A DNA stretch of 64,000 nucleotides from Epiperipatus broadwayi. Taxonomy: Eukaryota; Onychophora; Udeonychophora; Euonychophora; Peripatidae. The stretch covers positions 13,247,473 to 13,311,472 of the forward strand of contig JAQFVV010006215.1 in NCBI GenBank assembly GCA_028023455.1, written 5' to 3'. The notes under the pieces were generated by a model. The model worked only from the letters and a program-made list of their open reading frames with translations, was not told the DNA's origin and did not search any database. This document shows positions 1-13,000 of this stretch, one piece after another; positions within the stretch are counted from its first letter, which is position 1; each line of letters begins with the position of its first letter. A program made the translations under genes and the position numbers.

Positions 1-2700
1 ATAATATCAGTATTACCATTATTATTATTCCAAGTATGTGAAAGCATTTCAAGTAGGTATACATATATTAATACACAAATGTTTGCAATCATTTATTCCG
101 GGTCTGTAGAAACATTTTGAATACTTGTACAGATAATATCAGTATTACCATTATTATTCCAGATATGTGAAAGCATTTCAGGTAGATGTATATTTATACA
201 CATATTATTTTATTAAGATATATATATATAACACACAAAAGCATTTATGATTCATATAGCATATTATTTTTAAGAATCATTACAGGTAGGTAGGCAGGTA
301 ATATCAGCAATTCCATGTAGAGCATTTATAATCCATCAAGTATAGATGTACACCTGGGTCTCGTTTTACATGATAGGTTCCTCAGAAAACACGCACAAAT
401 GAAATCACACAAAAATAGACGTAACTTACATTGAAAAAGGGGGGGTGCGGTCTGTGATTTTTCAAAATTTGCATCAAAGCAAAGCACCAATGTAAAATTA
501 TTTTAAAATTCGCGCAAAAAAAAAATAAGGAAATAAAATATGACTAATAAAAAATTTCAAATTTGAAAAAAATTGATACAAGACACTTTATTTAGCTATA
601 TTTAATTTTATTCAAAATAAATTCTTATGCATAATTTACAGTACAGTAATTTACATTTTTTATACACGTTTTAATTATTATCGCTATTTGCCAAAAAAAC
701 ACGTTCGTTTGCAAACTGGTAAAAAATCAGATTCTCACAAGAGGAAATACAACTAGCACCAAGTTCACTCTCATGTTGTGTTAATGGTTTTCTGTTGACA
801 ACGTAATTAATCTTTGAGATGATTTTATTAATTGTTTATGAACTTAGACTTATGATAATAAAGATATTTATTCACCACTGCTGGGAAAAATTTAATTAAA
901 ACAATTAAAAATTAAATTCTTATTTTTGTCTTTAATTATTTAATTTTCAATTCCGTTTAAAAATCAAATTTCGTTTTACATCACATTAATTTCAAATCGC
1001 CGTAATTTTTAAATTGTTAATTACAATTAAAAATCAGATTTTAATTGTCAAATTTAATTGTGCCCACTGCTATTACTCACCTTTTAAAAATAAACTTGGG
1101 GACACTAAATGATTAATAATTGATTACATTCTTTTTTAAAATGCAAAAACAGAATGCGATTTAAAATGCAAAATTAACACGCACAATGTTTGAACAAATT
1201 TACATTATAATCTTGTAAAATTTAATGTGTGTATACATAAAATGTGGAAATCATGATTTTAATTTCATTATTGCATAAAATCTTACTATTATAAAGCACT
1301 GAAAATATTGAAATTACTAAGATGAAAGTCGAATTCCAATAATGTAAGTGCGCAAAATTTATTATTTAAAGTAATAGCGCATTATCCGAGTTCGACTTCC
1401 GGTGAAACACGAATCGCGTAACTTCAAAATCGTGTTAAATAAGTGCGTGTAAAAAGAGACCCAGTTGTATATTTATACACATATGTTTTATTTTATTAAG
1501 ATATAGCTAACATGCATATAAGTAGTTATGATTTTTTGTAATTGACATTTCTATTTAGCTGGTTCATTTGAAATAACTATTACAATTATTAATAGAAGAA
1601 TTTCTGTTATTTGAACATCTTAAATTTTATGAAATAATTGACGTTTAACTAATGAAATATATAACACACACGTGTGTGTGTGTGCTTGTAATTAAGTAAT
1701 AATTTTCATTTCTTGTTTTCATTTTAAATAAAGATAAAAAACTATTGTCAACTTTTGATTTAAGTTAATTGATTGTAAAAACTTTTTTTAAGACTAATAA
1801 TTTAAATTTTTCTTTTGTTTTATAAAAATTAAGTTATAATTTTCATTCATATTTTATTTTAATTGAATCATTTCTAATTGCTTATCTCTAAATTCATGTC
1901 TTCGTTTATTACTGCATTTCTATATAACTAGGGGTGTCTTGAAGCTTATGGGTTAAAACTTCTAGGCAAGCCTTGGAGTTCACGTTTTGCAGATGGAGAG
2001 AGCCAGGGCCTAGCCAACTGTCATATTAAAATTTTTCATTAGACTGTTTGATGGTTCCATTGTCACCTTTTTAGTAGTCTTGTAGCTAAATCTTATATCT
2101 CTGAATCAATTAACTATAATAATAATCTTCTGCATATTTTCCACACTATTTATATTTTTTCTTTGACAAATGGATTCACGTTCCTTTTCTCCCATTCGTA
2201 GCAGCTTTTTCATCTTTGTCCGCATTTTTTAATTCCCCAGATCATTGGAAGTTTCTTTTTGGCAGGAACAGACTTTTAATTAGTGACTATCTGCCTTCAT
2301 GTGTTTTCGAATCTTAATTTTTTAATGCCTGTGGCAGTGATTTGACACCTACAGTTTAATGTTTGATTTTTTTAATTGATTTTTAACTTGAATTTATTAA
2401 TTTTAATAAAGAAAGATTTATACTTTCTTTAATTGCAAATATAAATGTCTTTGCTTTTCTTTTTTTTTCATTTTAAAAAGTTTGATTTACTTTTAATTTG
2501 ACCAAATAGTTATGAATTAACAAATTATTATTTTAATTGTGGTCAAATTTCATTACTTCTTCCTTTTCATTAAAATATTTAGTTTTCCTTAAAATGTTAT
2601 TAGTCTTTTTTTTAAAAAAATATTACTAGTCCGACTTAAAAAATATTAGTCTTTTTGAACATATACGTGTAATTTTTTTTACTCTTTAATAAAACAGAAT
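1..2700 (+). repeat. Dispersed repeat family, copy 1 (interrupted by a MITE at 351-1467)
   Basis: 1-350 and 1468-2700 form one decayed repeat that recurs in the same orientation at 40590-42330. Shared stretches include the motif agatgtatatttatacac, a segment around 1990-2045 (gctagcc/gcctagccaactgt then a T-rich run), the words gtgttttcga and ttgacacct near 2300-2350, and aataaag..atttatactttctttaattgca near 2405 versus 42130. At the left edge a ~132-bp unit beginning ataatatcagtattacc occurs at 1 and 133. No coding potential is seen. The element class is unknown. Confidence 0.6.
351..1467. mobile_element. MITE-like DNA transposon, 1117 bp, TA target duplication
   Basis: Left end CACCTGGGTCTCGTTTTACA and the reverse complement of the right end CAACTGGGTCTCTTTTTACA match at 18 of 20 positions. 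TA flanks both ends (349-350 and 1468-1469). Removing the element restores agatg-TA-tatttatacac, which is present as an intact sequence in the neighbouring repeat copy at about 185-200. TA duplication with CA-starting TIRs suggests a Tc1/mariner/pogo-type family. A minus-strand frame at about 696-862 (about 56 codons ending NERVFLANSDNN) is the only coding-like trace. Confidence 0.8.
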
Positions 2701-3443
2701 TGCTAAAACATTGTTGACTTCTTATATAAAAATATGACAATTATTTATTACAAATTCGATCTACTCCAGCTGCAATTTAGTACTGCATCACACTGGCCCC
2801 TGCGGCAGAGATGCACAATACCAAAGGTACCTGTAGCTAGGCCGAAGTTATACAAGGTATAACTTGTGACTAACTTTCCAGACCACAGAACTCCTCGCTG
2901 CTAAATTCAACCCGTCATTCAAGGCACTTTGTTTTGAAGTAAACTTCAGGCTCTAGTTAATTACAAGTAACTAACATGCCCTGGATCAGTGCCTGATAAA
3001 TCTTAGCTAGTTCAATCAAAACGTAATATAATAAACTAATTTTTCACCAAGTGATAATTAGTGATATTAGTAAAAGAATTGATCGACAAAATACTAATTT
3101 CCAAAAATAATTTATTTTAAATACTTTAAATTGATTAGAGAACTAATTCATCCCATTCCTGAATAAAATAATTATTACATATAATATACCAGGCACACAT
3201 TATAAACATGAAGCATTAAAATATTATATACAATACAAACACATTGTCATATAAGCTGTTGGTTTGTATGATTCAGAAAGTTCTAGGACTATCTGTTTAT
3301 TATATTAATCTGCACATAAATAGTTCTTTTATGCTAGTTATAGAGTTCATTTAAGTTGACTCCAGATACCTCAAAGATTGCAATGGCTACAATAATAAAT
3401 TAATGTCACAGTAGGAATGGGAATAAAGAATAATTAATATTAC

Positions 3444-3510
3444 CTATAGGTTTTTCAGATATACACTCCTCTGGATAGACGGCTATTTTTTTCTCCTGTG
3501 TTGTACCAAC
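3444..3510 (-). CDS. Possible isolated internal exon
   Basis: On the minus strand, 67 nt between aattccaacag and ATAG|GTAATATT are open in one frame (22 codons, VGTTQEKKIAVYPEECISEK then PI), starting in phase 0 and ending in phase 1. It lies beyond the stop codon of the PIP-box gene, so it would belong to another gene extending left out of the window. The pyrimidine tract is weak and no partner exon was found, so this could be chance. Confidence 0.25.
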
Positions 3511-5109
3511 CTGTTGGAATTTGGATTGCTCTCAAATGTAGTTACTTGCTGCATTTCAGTCCAGCAGACAGATATTTGAACAGCTCAGGTTATTAGATGT
3601 TCATTGTGACTAATTAGAGAATCTCAGATGTTCTAGGACAGTCAGAGACTGGGATACAGTGGTATACTTCTGATTAGTAATGCATGGTTTTTTTGGCGTT
3701 CACAAAAATAATTTTCATTTGCACAGATTGGAAGTTATATTTGGTAGCCGACGAATAACACTGTTAAAAGATGATGAGTTTTTTTCAGGCCTATTTATAT
3801 GTGACCTTCTTATTGTTCTTATCCTTCCAAATCTGTTTGATTAAATTAATTAAATTCCTATTGTTTCTTAGTTCACATTCCTTCTTAGATTAATCTAAGT
3901 GAGGATAAGATGTAACTTTTAATTATTCCCATTGTTGTTTATTTGAGCAATCTTTGAATTTAACTTAACTTTTATATTACACTTTACCTTCCGTTTTTTA
4001 ATTAAACTTTTTATACACACACATTTTAATGTATTTTTAAAATCAACTCTTTCATTTATGCACACATATATTCTGACTTCTGTATGTAATTAACTTTGAT
4101 ACGTATATTTTCATTTCTTTTAAATAAACGAAAAGAGAGCATTTTTAATTTTTCATGTAAAAGATTTTAACTTTAAACTTTACCTAATTATAACTTTCCC
4201 TCTCCTTTTTAATTGCTTTCCTATTTTTCTTTTTTTTAAAACTAAACAAACTTCTAAGAGTAATGATGCAACTGTCTTTTTTTCATTTCTCCCTCCAGCA
4301 ATCTACATTGTTTTCACAACAAATATTAAAACACTTCTTTTAAAACTTTTAATATTGACTTTGGACTTTCTAATACTAATTATTTTCCCCTCTTTCCTAT
4401 TTTTTTGTATAAAATTTTAATCTTAAAATTTTATTATAAATATGTAATGCTTAAATAGCAGTACAATATGAATAACCCTATTTTCATCATCCACGCATGC
4501 ACTCTTCCCTTTCTTATTCTGAGAAGCAACTTATGTTTTCTCTATATTGTGATCAGATCATTTACAATAATTTCTTTGACAGAAGACTGACTAATATATG
4601 ATTATGCAAGGCTCAAGTTATATAGAATCGTGGAAAGCTTTGATTCCTTTATCACACATTAATGCGTAATAAAATATTTAAATTTCTATATAAATGCCAG
4701 TGATCTTTTACGAATATCTTTTTCAAAAGGCATAAATTCTCATGGTAATAATATTATTCAGCAGTCATCACTTAAACAATCTTAAAAATGTTTTTTATCA
4801 CAGGGACTATATTATTGAGAAACTAATTCTCTTAAAAATGTTCTTTTTATCATGTGGATTATATTATTGACAAACTAACACTTAATCTTCTTTCACAACA
4901 GCACCATTTTGTCAAGAGGTTTATTCGGACTAATAATTTATATATATATAAATCTTATTAATTCATACTAGGTAATATATACTGTATTGTCTTCATCTAA
5001 AGATATTTACAAATCAATTACAGTAACTATAAAATAATATTTAAAGAGACATTAGTGTATTACCTAAATATAATAAAATATTGGAATGGCTTTATTACTC
5101 AAGAGGTTC

Positions 5110-5215
5110 ATAAGAAGTTTGAACAGTAGAAGTTCCAGCAATGCAACTGATCCTAAGATCCAACACTTCAGAGTCCAGTACTCTACATTGCATTAAAATA
5201 CACAGGGTACTGCCT
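5110..5215 (-). repeat. tRNA-derived SINE trace
   Basis: On the minus strand the stretch around 5190-5146 reads gtagagtactggactctgaa then gttggatcttaggatc, resembling an A-box-like segment with an anticodon-stem-like ctggactctgaag and a degraded B box. A G+C content above the surroundings supports an inserted short element. No clear poly-A tail or target duplication was found. Confidence 0.4.
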
Positions 5216-6885
5216 GAATATTATATTCATAAATAAGCATTTACCTATATGACATGCATTTACTACACACATATGTATGTATTTAACCACAATAACTTTT
5301 GTAAATTAATAGAGTAAAACCTTGGATTATAAAAATAGTAGAATTATTATAGATAGTTGCTATATGTTACACAAGATTAGATAAATTTAAAATAGAATAT
5401 TGATAGAAAGATAAAATTAAATTAAAATTTCTAATTTGAAATTATTTTTTGCTTTCTCCTCTTTTTGAAAGTATGAGGTAAAGAAAAGAAAATGCTCTAA
5501 TTAAAATCTTTTCTTTGTCTATGAATCTTATATCTGTACAATAGTAATAGATGATCAAAATATAGATTCAAGAGATTGGAAAACATTGCTGATAGATTTT
5601 GATTGATGGAAAGGATAATAATGAAAGTGCTACATACAACCTGTAGATAATAGGTTTTGAATATTTTGTTAAACATCACCAATGAAATTGGTAATTTTGG
5701 GAATTGCATTTGGATTTGGGCCAAGGTCTTGAAAGGCCAATATTATTTTAGTTTTACTCAGATTTTATTTAAAAAACTAGACTAATTTTTAATATTATCT
5801 AGCTGATGCATGGTTCCTTGATTTTATTGTCACTCTCTCATTGATTACATTGCTCACTATACAATGAAGATTAAGTATTATTCTTTTCTTTTATTCTAAA
5901 GTGTATTTCATTTTTTCAATATTTCTGCCAATTTTATTCCCATAATTATTATCTTGGGAAAATAATCTGTTTCACAAATAACAAATATATATATCCAGTT
6001 TTTCCAATAACTATCATAATATTAAACACCATTTTTCAATTAAACATATCTGTCATAGTTACAAAATAAATCATAACATTACTTTTTTTTCTGATTAGAA
6101 TATTATCTAATATCTATAATTTCATATTTATTTCTTCATTAATTTTCCACTGAGGTTTGTCATATTCACTGAATGTGTTTTACAAAATAACAAATGAGAT
6201 ATTGGTTGATATATTTATTTGTACAAACTTATGTGTCCATATTTTGCCAAGCATCCATTCTTCTAAATGCCAATATAAGAAAACTATATGATAGAAAATA
6301 TTTAAGATTCACTTTTAAGAAACATAGGTGAACAAAAAAAAATAAAAACTGGATTGTAATTTACATAAAAAATAATAATAACCAATAATTTACATAAAAA
6401 ATAATAACCAAAATCTTATCCCATATACATTTTTTTTTCCATAATAAAACCATCCCATCATTAACTTAATGTCATAATATATATATAACTTTAAAAAAAA
6501 AAGATTTCTCAAAAATATTTTAAATATATGTTCTATCTACAATATGGTTCTGTGGCTTTAGGGTCAAGCAATCATATCCTTGTATAACTAGAGATTGCTG
6601 AACAGGATAATCCTCATTAATTAAAGTTGACTTCTGTTTCAGTGTGGTGTTACAATATATTTTAAATACAGTAGACACTAATATTTGTTTATAATCCATT
6701 AGTAAATTTTCATACACTTAATAAATGATAATAAATAAATATTTATAAACTCCATATGTATATGCAATATACTATAAATGATTTTCTTTTCAAAAAAAAA
6801 AATTTACAATATTTCTATAATTATTTTACAAATGTTCTTTAAAATAATAATAGGCTGATAGTTTTCTACTGATATGAAGTATTTT

Positions 6886-7014
6886 TCATCTATGTGGGAT
6901 TTCGACATGGCGTATCATGATTAACTCTGTTTCTTCATGTGAAGATTTAAATCTTTCCATATAAATTTTTATTAAAGCTTCAGGAAATAAAACTTTCAGA
7001 AGATAATCTACATA
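6886..7014 (-). CDS. PIP-box gene, terminal exon F with stop codon
   Basis: This 129-nt exon is preceded by a strong acceptor (a run of nine T then ctcag). It starts in phase 0 and encodes 42 residues (YVDYLLKVLFPEALIKIYM, then a charged tail ending EIPHR) before TGA at 6888-6886. The first AATAAA hexamer I see downstream on this strand is at 6219-6214, about 670 bp past the stop; whether it is the true polyadenylation signal is not clear. Confidence 0.78.
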   Translation of the reverse strand, partial: YVDYLLKVLFPEALIKIYMERFKSSHEETELIMIRHVEIPHR

Positions 7015-10000
7015 CTGAGAAAAAAAAAATTATATTTAATCATAGATACATTTATTATAAAAAACAAAATAAAATAGTATATGAAATCATACAATGTGTA
7101 GAGATTTTTTTATATTTTATAAAAGCAGCTATTTTACCTTAATGATAAATTATAACTCTGACATTCATGATTAATTAACTAATTATAGCAAGATAAAGCT
7201 CTCTGCAAGCTTAATCTAGATTCTTTAATCCCTAACTTATTTCATGCATCTATCTCACATGTGGCCTCTTCACCTGGAATCCAATTTAAGATTTTAACTG
7301 TTCGCCTATTATCATTTCTTCTAGCAATTATGTCCAGACCAGCTTCATTTCAGTTTTTTTAATTCTTTCAATAATGTCAATGATATCTGTTCTCTCAACT
7401 ATATATTTTGATCTTTCGTTATTCCTAGTATACATCTTTCCATTCTTCATCTACTAAAAACTTTCTTTTTCAAACACAGGCATATTTGCTTTTAACATAA
7501 AGCTGTGTTACTGATCAAGGTATACGTAGCTGTTAAGTTCCCTAAATCACAGTTATCAATCTTTCTATTAACTTAACACTTCACCTAACACTTTTATAAC
7601 TCATTTCTCAATTTATTTTAAAATTGATTTACAATGATTTATATACTTTGCGAATTGTTTATGTAAAAATTAGAAAACATAGTTTTATGTTACTAATATG
7701 CCACCAGTCATTTCTCTGTGATAACCATGAAAATGTTATTACTTATTTGTGTGAACACAAATCCGTATTTTAATTACATATTTAGCAATTTTAACTTTTT
7801 CTTTCTTTATTTTCTATGTTTTTATTTTTTGATTTACTCTTTTTTTTCTTCTTTGGATTCAGAATAGCCACACTCATTTACAAGTGTTTGCTAGTAATGG
7901 TGAACATAATATTGAAAAAGAGTAATAGTGAAAGAAAAAGAGGAATAATTATTAAAAAGATGGGCAATGTGCTATTTAAAAGCCTTGGGGGAACAAAACA
8001 AAAAAAAACATACAAATATATCATCCTGGAGAAATGTTATTTTTATGATAATCTGGAATCAATGATTTCAAGGCATTTAATTAATATTCAATGGATTTTC
8101 TCAAAAGAAGAAAGTGAAGATTGATAATTGTGAGTTAATATTAACACACATGGAAATATAATAAATGAAATTAATCACAGAATTAAATTTGGATGGAGAA
8201 CTTTATATTAAAAGCAAATATGTCTATGGTCCAGAAGTGATGTCATAAAACCTCTTTATAAATATTTATCTGAAAAGTATAGTGCTTTATTTGAAATTTG
8301 TAATGACTCTTCAAATCTGGAGAACAAACCAAATATCAGGGAAATGTCTAGATAAAAAAATTGCTACATATACTTGCTATATTAGTTTGATATGATATTT
8401 CAAATAAAGTAAATTTTGTCAGCAAAATATTGCAGTCTTCATCTATGAATCTCTTACTTGTTTTGGATGCAATGAATGATCCAAATCAATTTTTAAATGA
8501 TTATAGGTCTGATGAAATTTTCAAATAATGCTCAAAATTAATTCCAGCAAAATTTGACACAGAATCTGTATTTTGTACTGTTAGACTACTAAGGCAACAT
8601 AAAAAGACAACACAATTTGATTACAAACATGAAGATATAGTAGATCCCAAGATTTCATTCGATGTAAAAAAAATTGTTCTGCATAACAGATCTAACATTA
8701 GAATCTTTGCAGGAAAGATTTACTTTGTGAAAACAAAATATGAATTCATTTTAGTTTTTGCAATTGTTAAGGGCTTACAAAGAATATTTATTATCTTGTT
8801 GTAAAAAGATATGGCAAAAATTAATATATGAGAATCATTCAGCATTGTCACAGGTGATTTATGTGAAGAAATTTTATATTATCAACCATTAAATTGATAA
8901 AAAATCAAGTCATATGACCTAATTTTAATAAAGCTCCTATTTACAAATGTTATATATACAGTAAGTTAAAAACAAACTCTTATGAAGCTTCAAAAATACC
9001 CTCAACCTCAGACCGCGGTTTCTGCCTCTAGCGTCATCAATTAGGCATTGATAAAATGCTGGACTAGTTCTAGTATTTTTATTCCCTAGCACCTCACTGA
9101 TGACGCTAGAGGCAGAAACCGCGGTCTGAAGTTGAGGGTATTTTTGAAGCTTCATAAGAGTTTGTTTTTAACTTACTCTATATATAACATTATCAACCAT
9201 TTATTTCTAATTTTAAAAATAATATATATCCAATAAGTTTATCCAAACTTTACAATTGTTCTTTGGATTCTTTACCAGTATCTGTTTCATCTGCAAAATT
9301 GGTCCTTTTCTAAACTTAAAATTATTAAAAACTACTTGGGCTTCAAAATGGTACAAAAACTTTCAAATCTTGCCATTATATCAATAGAATCAGATATTTT
9401 GGATCAGCTTAATAAAGATGATATTATTTAAGAACTTTCATTAATGAAATTAAAAAAGTCCAATTCACCAAGTGATTTATTTGCTTATTACATAAAACTA
9501 TATTTAAGGTGATGATTTTCTTGACAAATAGCATAAATTACTTTAAATTTTTTCCAAATTGTTCTTATTGTTTTTGCACTCTTTTTGTACGTTTATTGCT
9601 TTTTAGAGACTTTTTTGTAATTTCTGTTTTTTATTCAATAAACTTATAACTAATATATTTTGTATTAAATTTTTACTCACTAATACATTTTTATAAGGTG
9701 ATTTTTTTTTATTGGGGGAAGGGACACCAACTAAGCTTTTGCAAACAGGCACTAGACATTACTGATATGCCCCTGTATGCAAAAATGAAAAATTTACCTC
9801 TGTTGTGCTGATATGTGGAGTTTTTTCAGTTTCACTTTCTGGTTGCAAATATTATATAATCAAAAATAAATAATTTTTTGCTTCATTTGCTGATTATAGT
9901 GTTGTTTTTATTTTGAGCAGCATGGAGTCACAGGGCAGATAAAACTATCTTGCAAGTCAGAAATAGCCTGTGGTAAGTAGTTTGTGAAACCCCATTCCAG

Positions 10001-13000
10001 ACAATAGGCTTTATTAAATTTTGCTTATACTAAATTTATATTCAGTTACGACAAACACTATTAGTGCGCAATCGAACAAAACAAAAAATTTTGATCTGAG
10101 AATTTGTATATTATGTGGAAATTTTGATCTACTCTGATCTGTATGATTGATCTCTGTTCATTTTCTTCTATTTTATTGCTTTCATTTATGTCTCTTATGC
10201 TACTGATCTCTCTCTACATTAAATGGTGACAGTGAAATTGTGTGTTTGTCTAATCAAATTTTATATCTTTTAATTATTACAGTTCAAAAGCATTAATATT
10301 TTTCTTATATTGTTTCTTTAATATTCAACTTTCATATCTATATGAAATATAAAAATTGAACAATTCTGATCTTAAGTTTTAAAGTCATCCCTACATTTTA
10401 ATAAGATTTTCCTTAAACCTTCCTTTGAAATACTCCATCTTGTGAATGCTATACCTTTTGTTATTGAACTAAGCCAAAAAATAAAAACAACTATCTACGA
10501 CATCTATGTCTTACTAACAATTTTAAATTCCACTGCTGTTTTTATTATTACAATATTTGTCTTCGTCATATTTATATGTGATCCCAATTTTTAGCTCTTC
10601 AATTTTTCTAATAGATATCTTCATTCTTCTCCATTTATGACTTCAAATGTGATGTTATTAATATACATTAAGTTAATACAATTTTCTTCTTCCTCCTTTT
10701 TTTATGTATTGATTTCTATATTTACATATGACATCATTTCCAATCTTCTTATATACTATTTTTTACATCAAAACCTTACTCTTACAATTTCGACTGTCCT
10801 GCTGTCATCATCAGAGCTAAAATATCCAAATATATAATCATACAATTAATACATTATATTTATATACATAATCAATAACATATCTTAGTCTGACCATTAT
10901 AAATAACCATTTTCCATTTTTTTATTCTACTCTTAACTAATTTTATTTTCTTATAGCATTTTATTATTAATTATTCTAAATCAATTTTACTATAATTTTA
11001 AAACTTTAATCTTTAAATTTTACTATTTAATCTATCATTTTATTACTATCTTTTTAGTTACATTTTCTTAATTACTTCTAAACTTTCTTTATCTTTATTA
11101 TATATTTAACTATTAACTTTTTTACATTATAAATTACCTTTTTTTATTTATTTGCATTCATTGTAAACAGGTCATAGGTTTGAAAAGGATAGTATAAAAA
11201 TGATTAATTATACAAGCAATAGAAGGGATAGGAAACTTAAAAAGGCAATATTGATTAAAATTATAAAACCAAATCTTAATAGAGATTTTGGGGTAATGAC
11301 AATGATTTTATGAATAATTATAGTTATTATTACTAATAATAGTTTGAATATAAAAAGCTTTAAAATAAAGTTGAAGAAAATGATGGTAGAGGGAGTTGTT
11401 AAACAAGTATAAGAATTTTTGAAAATTTATCAGTTGGTTTTTGGAAATAGGATACTAAAGATGTAAATATTTAGTTATGTAATAAAAAAAGATAATTTAT
11501 AATGTAAAAAAGTTAAAAGTTAAATAAACAATAAAAATAAAGAAATTTTAGAAGTAATTAAGAAAATATAACTAAAAGATAATAAAATGATAGATTAACT
11601 AGTAAAGTTTAAAGATTAAAGTTTTAAAATTCTAATAAAATTGATTTAGAATAATTAATAGAGGTCCCTACCTTCGCATTTTCAACCACACATGCTTTAG
11701 GTGTATTGCCTTAGTAAATAATTAATAATAAAATACTATAAATAAAAAAATAAAATTAGTTAAGAGTAGAATAATAAAATGGTAAATGATTATTTATAAT
11801 GGTCAGGCTAACTTGTATGTTATTGATTATATATATAAATATAATATATTAATTGTATGATTATATACTTGGATATTGTAGCTCTGATGATGATTATAAG
11901 ACAGTTGAAACTGTAAAAGTAAGGTTTTGATGTAAAAAATAATATTGTTAAATGTATAAAGTTGGAAATATTATATGTACATCAAATTATTGTTTTTTCC
12001 ATCAATTCTGAATCCATTTTTAGCCTCATTACGAATATACATTCTATATACACTTTAAATAAATAAAATAATAATATGCAACATTGTCTAGAGTGAAAAC
12101 AGTGTCTTTCATTATAACTTGTGGCTTATAGTCCCATTTAGAGATCTCATAGATAACAGTCACTTTGATATAGCACTTAATGAGAATAATTCATATTTTC
12201 CATAATCAAACTGATTAAAGATCTATTTGTAATCACTAAAGTATGCATTTCTTCTGGTAATGTGTATCTATTTTAATTATCCAGTTTGAAAAAATAACTG
12301 TCTCATTTCCTGAAACCAGATCGTATACCTGGTAGTTTTCTTTCAATAAAAGGCTAATCTATGTTGAATGCTTTTTTACACAATCTTATTTGTTTATGAT
12401 ATAAAAAAAATAAAAGACTGCATAGTGTTAAAATCATATTTCTTTGATATAAAAATATAGTCACTTCTTCCTTTCAGTAAGCTATTGAGTAACTTTTCAT
12501 ATTAATTGGCATAAATTGGTCGATTTTATTGAGTTTTTCAGTTTTCTATAAAATTCAGAACAAATGCTATCTATTCCTGTGACCTTATTTTTCATGCTAA
12601 TCTGTCATCTCCCAATATTGTGTTCTCCTATGTCAATGTCATCAAAAGTATCTTTGATACAATTCATATTTTTCACATTGACAATTATCAACAAATCCAC
12701 CCAAGATTTGGAGCTTCTCAAAATGATTGGTTGTTTTTTCAAACTTGTTTTCATTTTCAATGTATTTGTAAAAAATATTATATTGCTCCTTGTCTTTCCT
12801 AGCTGGTTTTGATTTTTCTAGATGTTTTTTTTTTTTTTTTAATTAAATTCATTTTTAACTGTTCTTTTAAGTCCTATTTATGCTTTATTTGATTCATTAT
12901 CAATTGCATTTAGAATTTTAAATTCAATTTCTGATGTAAGAGGTATATTCTCTGCAAATTGCATTGAGAACTATAAATCTTTTTTTCTCTTAAAATTCAG

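Larger units (their letters stand above)
2701..6885. other. A+T-rich sequence downstream of the PIP-box gene
   Basis: Mostly low-complexity A+T-rich DNA without a supported gene. A G+C-richer patch at 2757-3010 contains the 9-bp inverted repeat aagttatac/gtataactt separated by three bases; I cannot class it. 4780-4880 holds two tandem copies of a ~57-bp unit (cttaaaaatgtt...). 6360-6410 holds a short duplication of aatttacataaaaaataat. Separate entries cover a possible exon and a SINE trace. Confidence 0.5.

Noticed and set aside
9781-9850. A 41-nt minus-strand cassette exon between exons E and F
   Set aside because: Its length would break the frame between two phase-0 exons and the acceptor lacks a pyrimidine tract.
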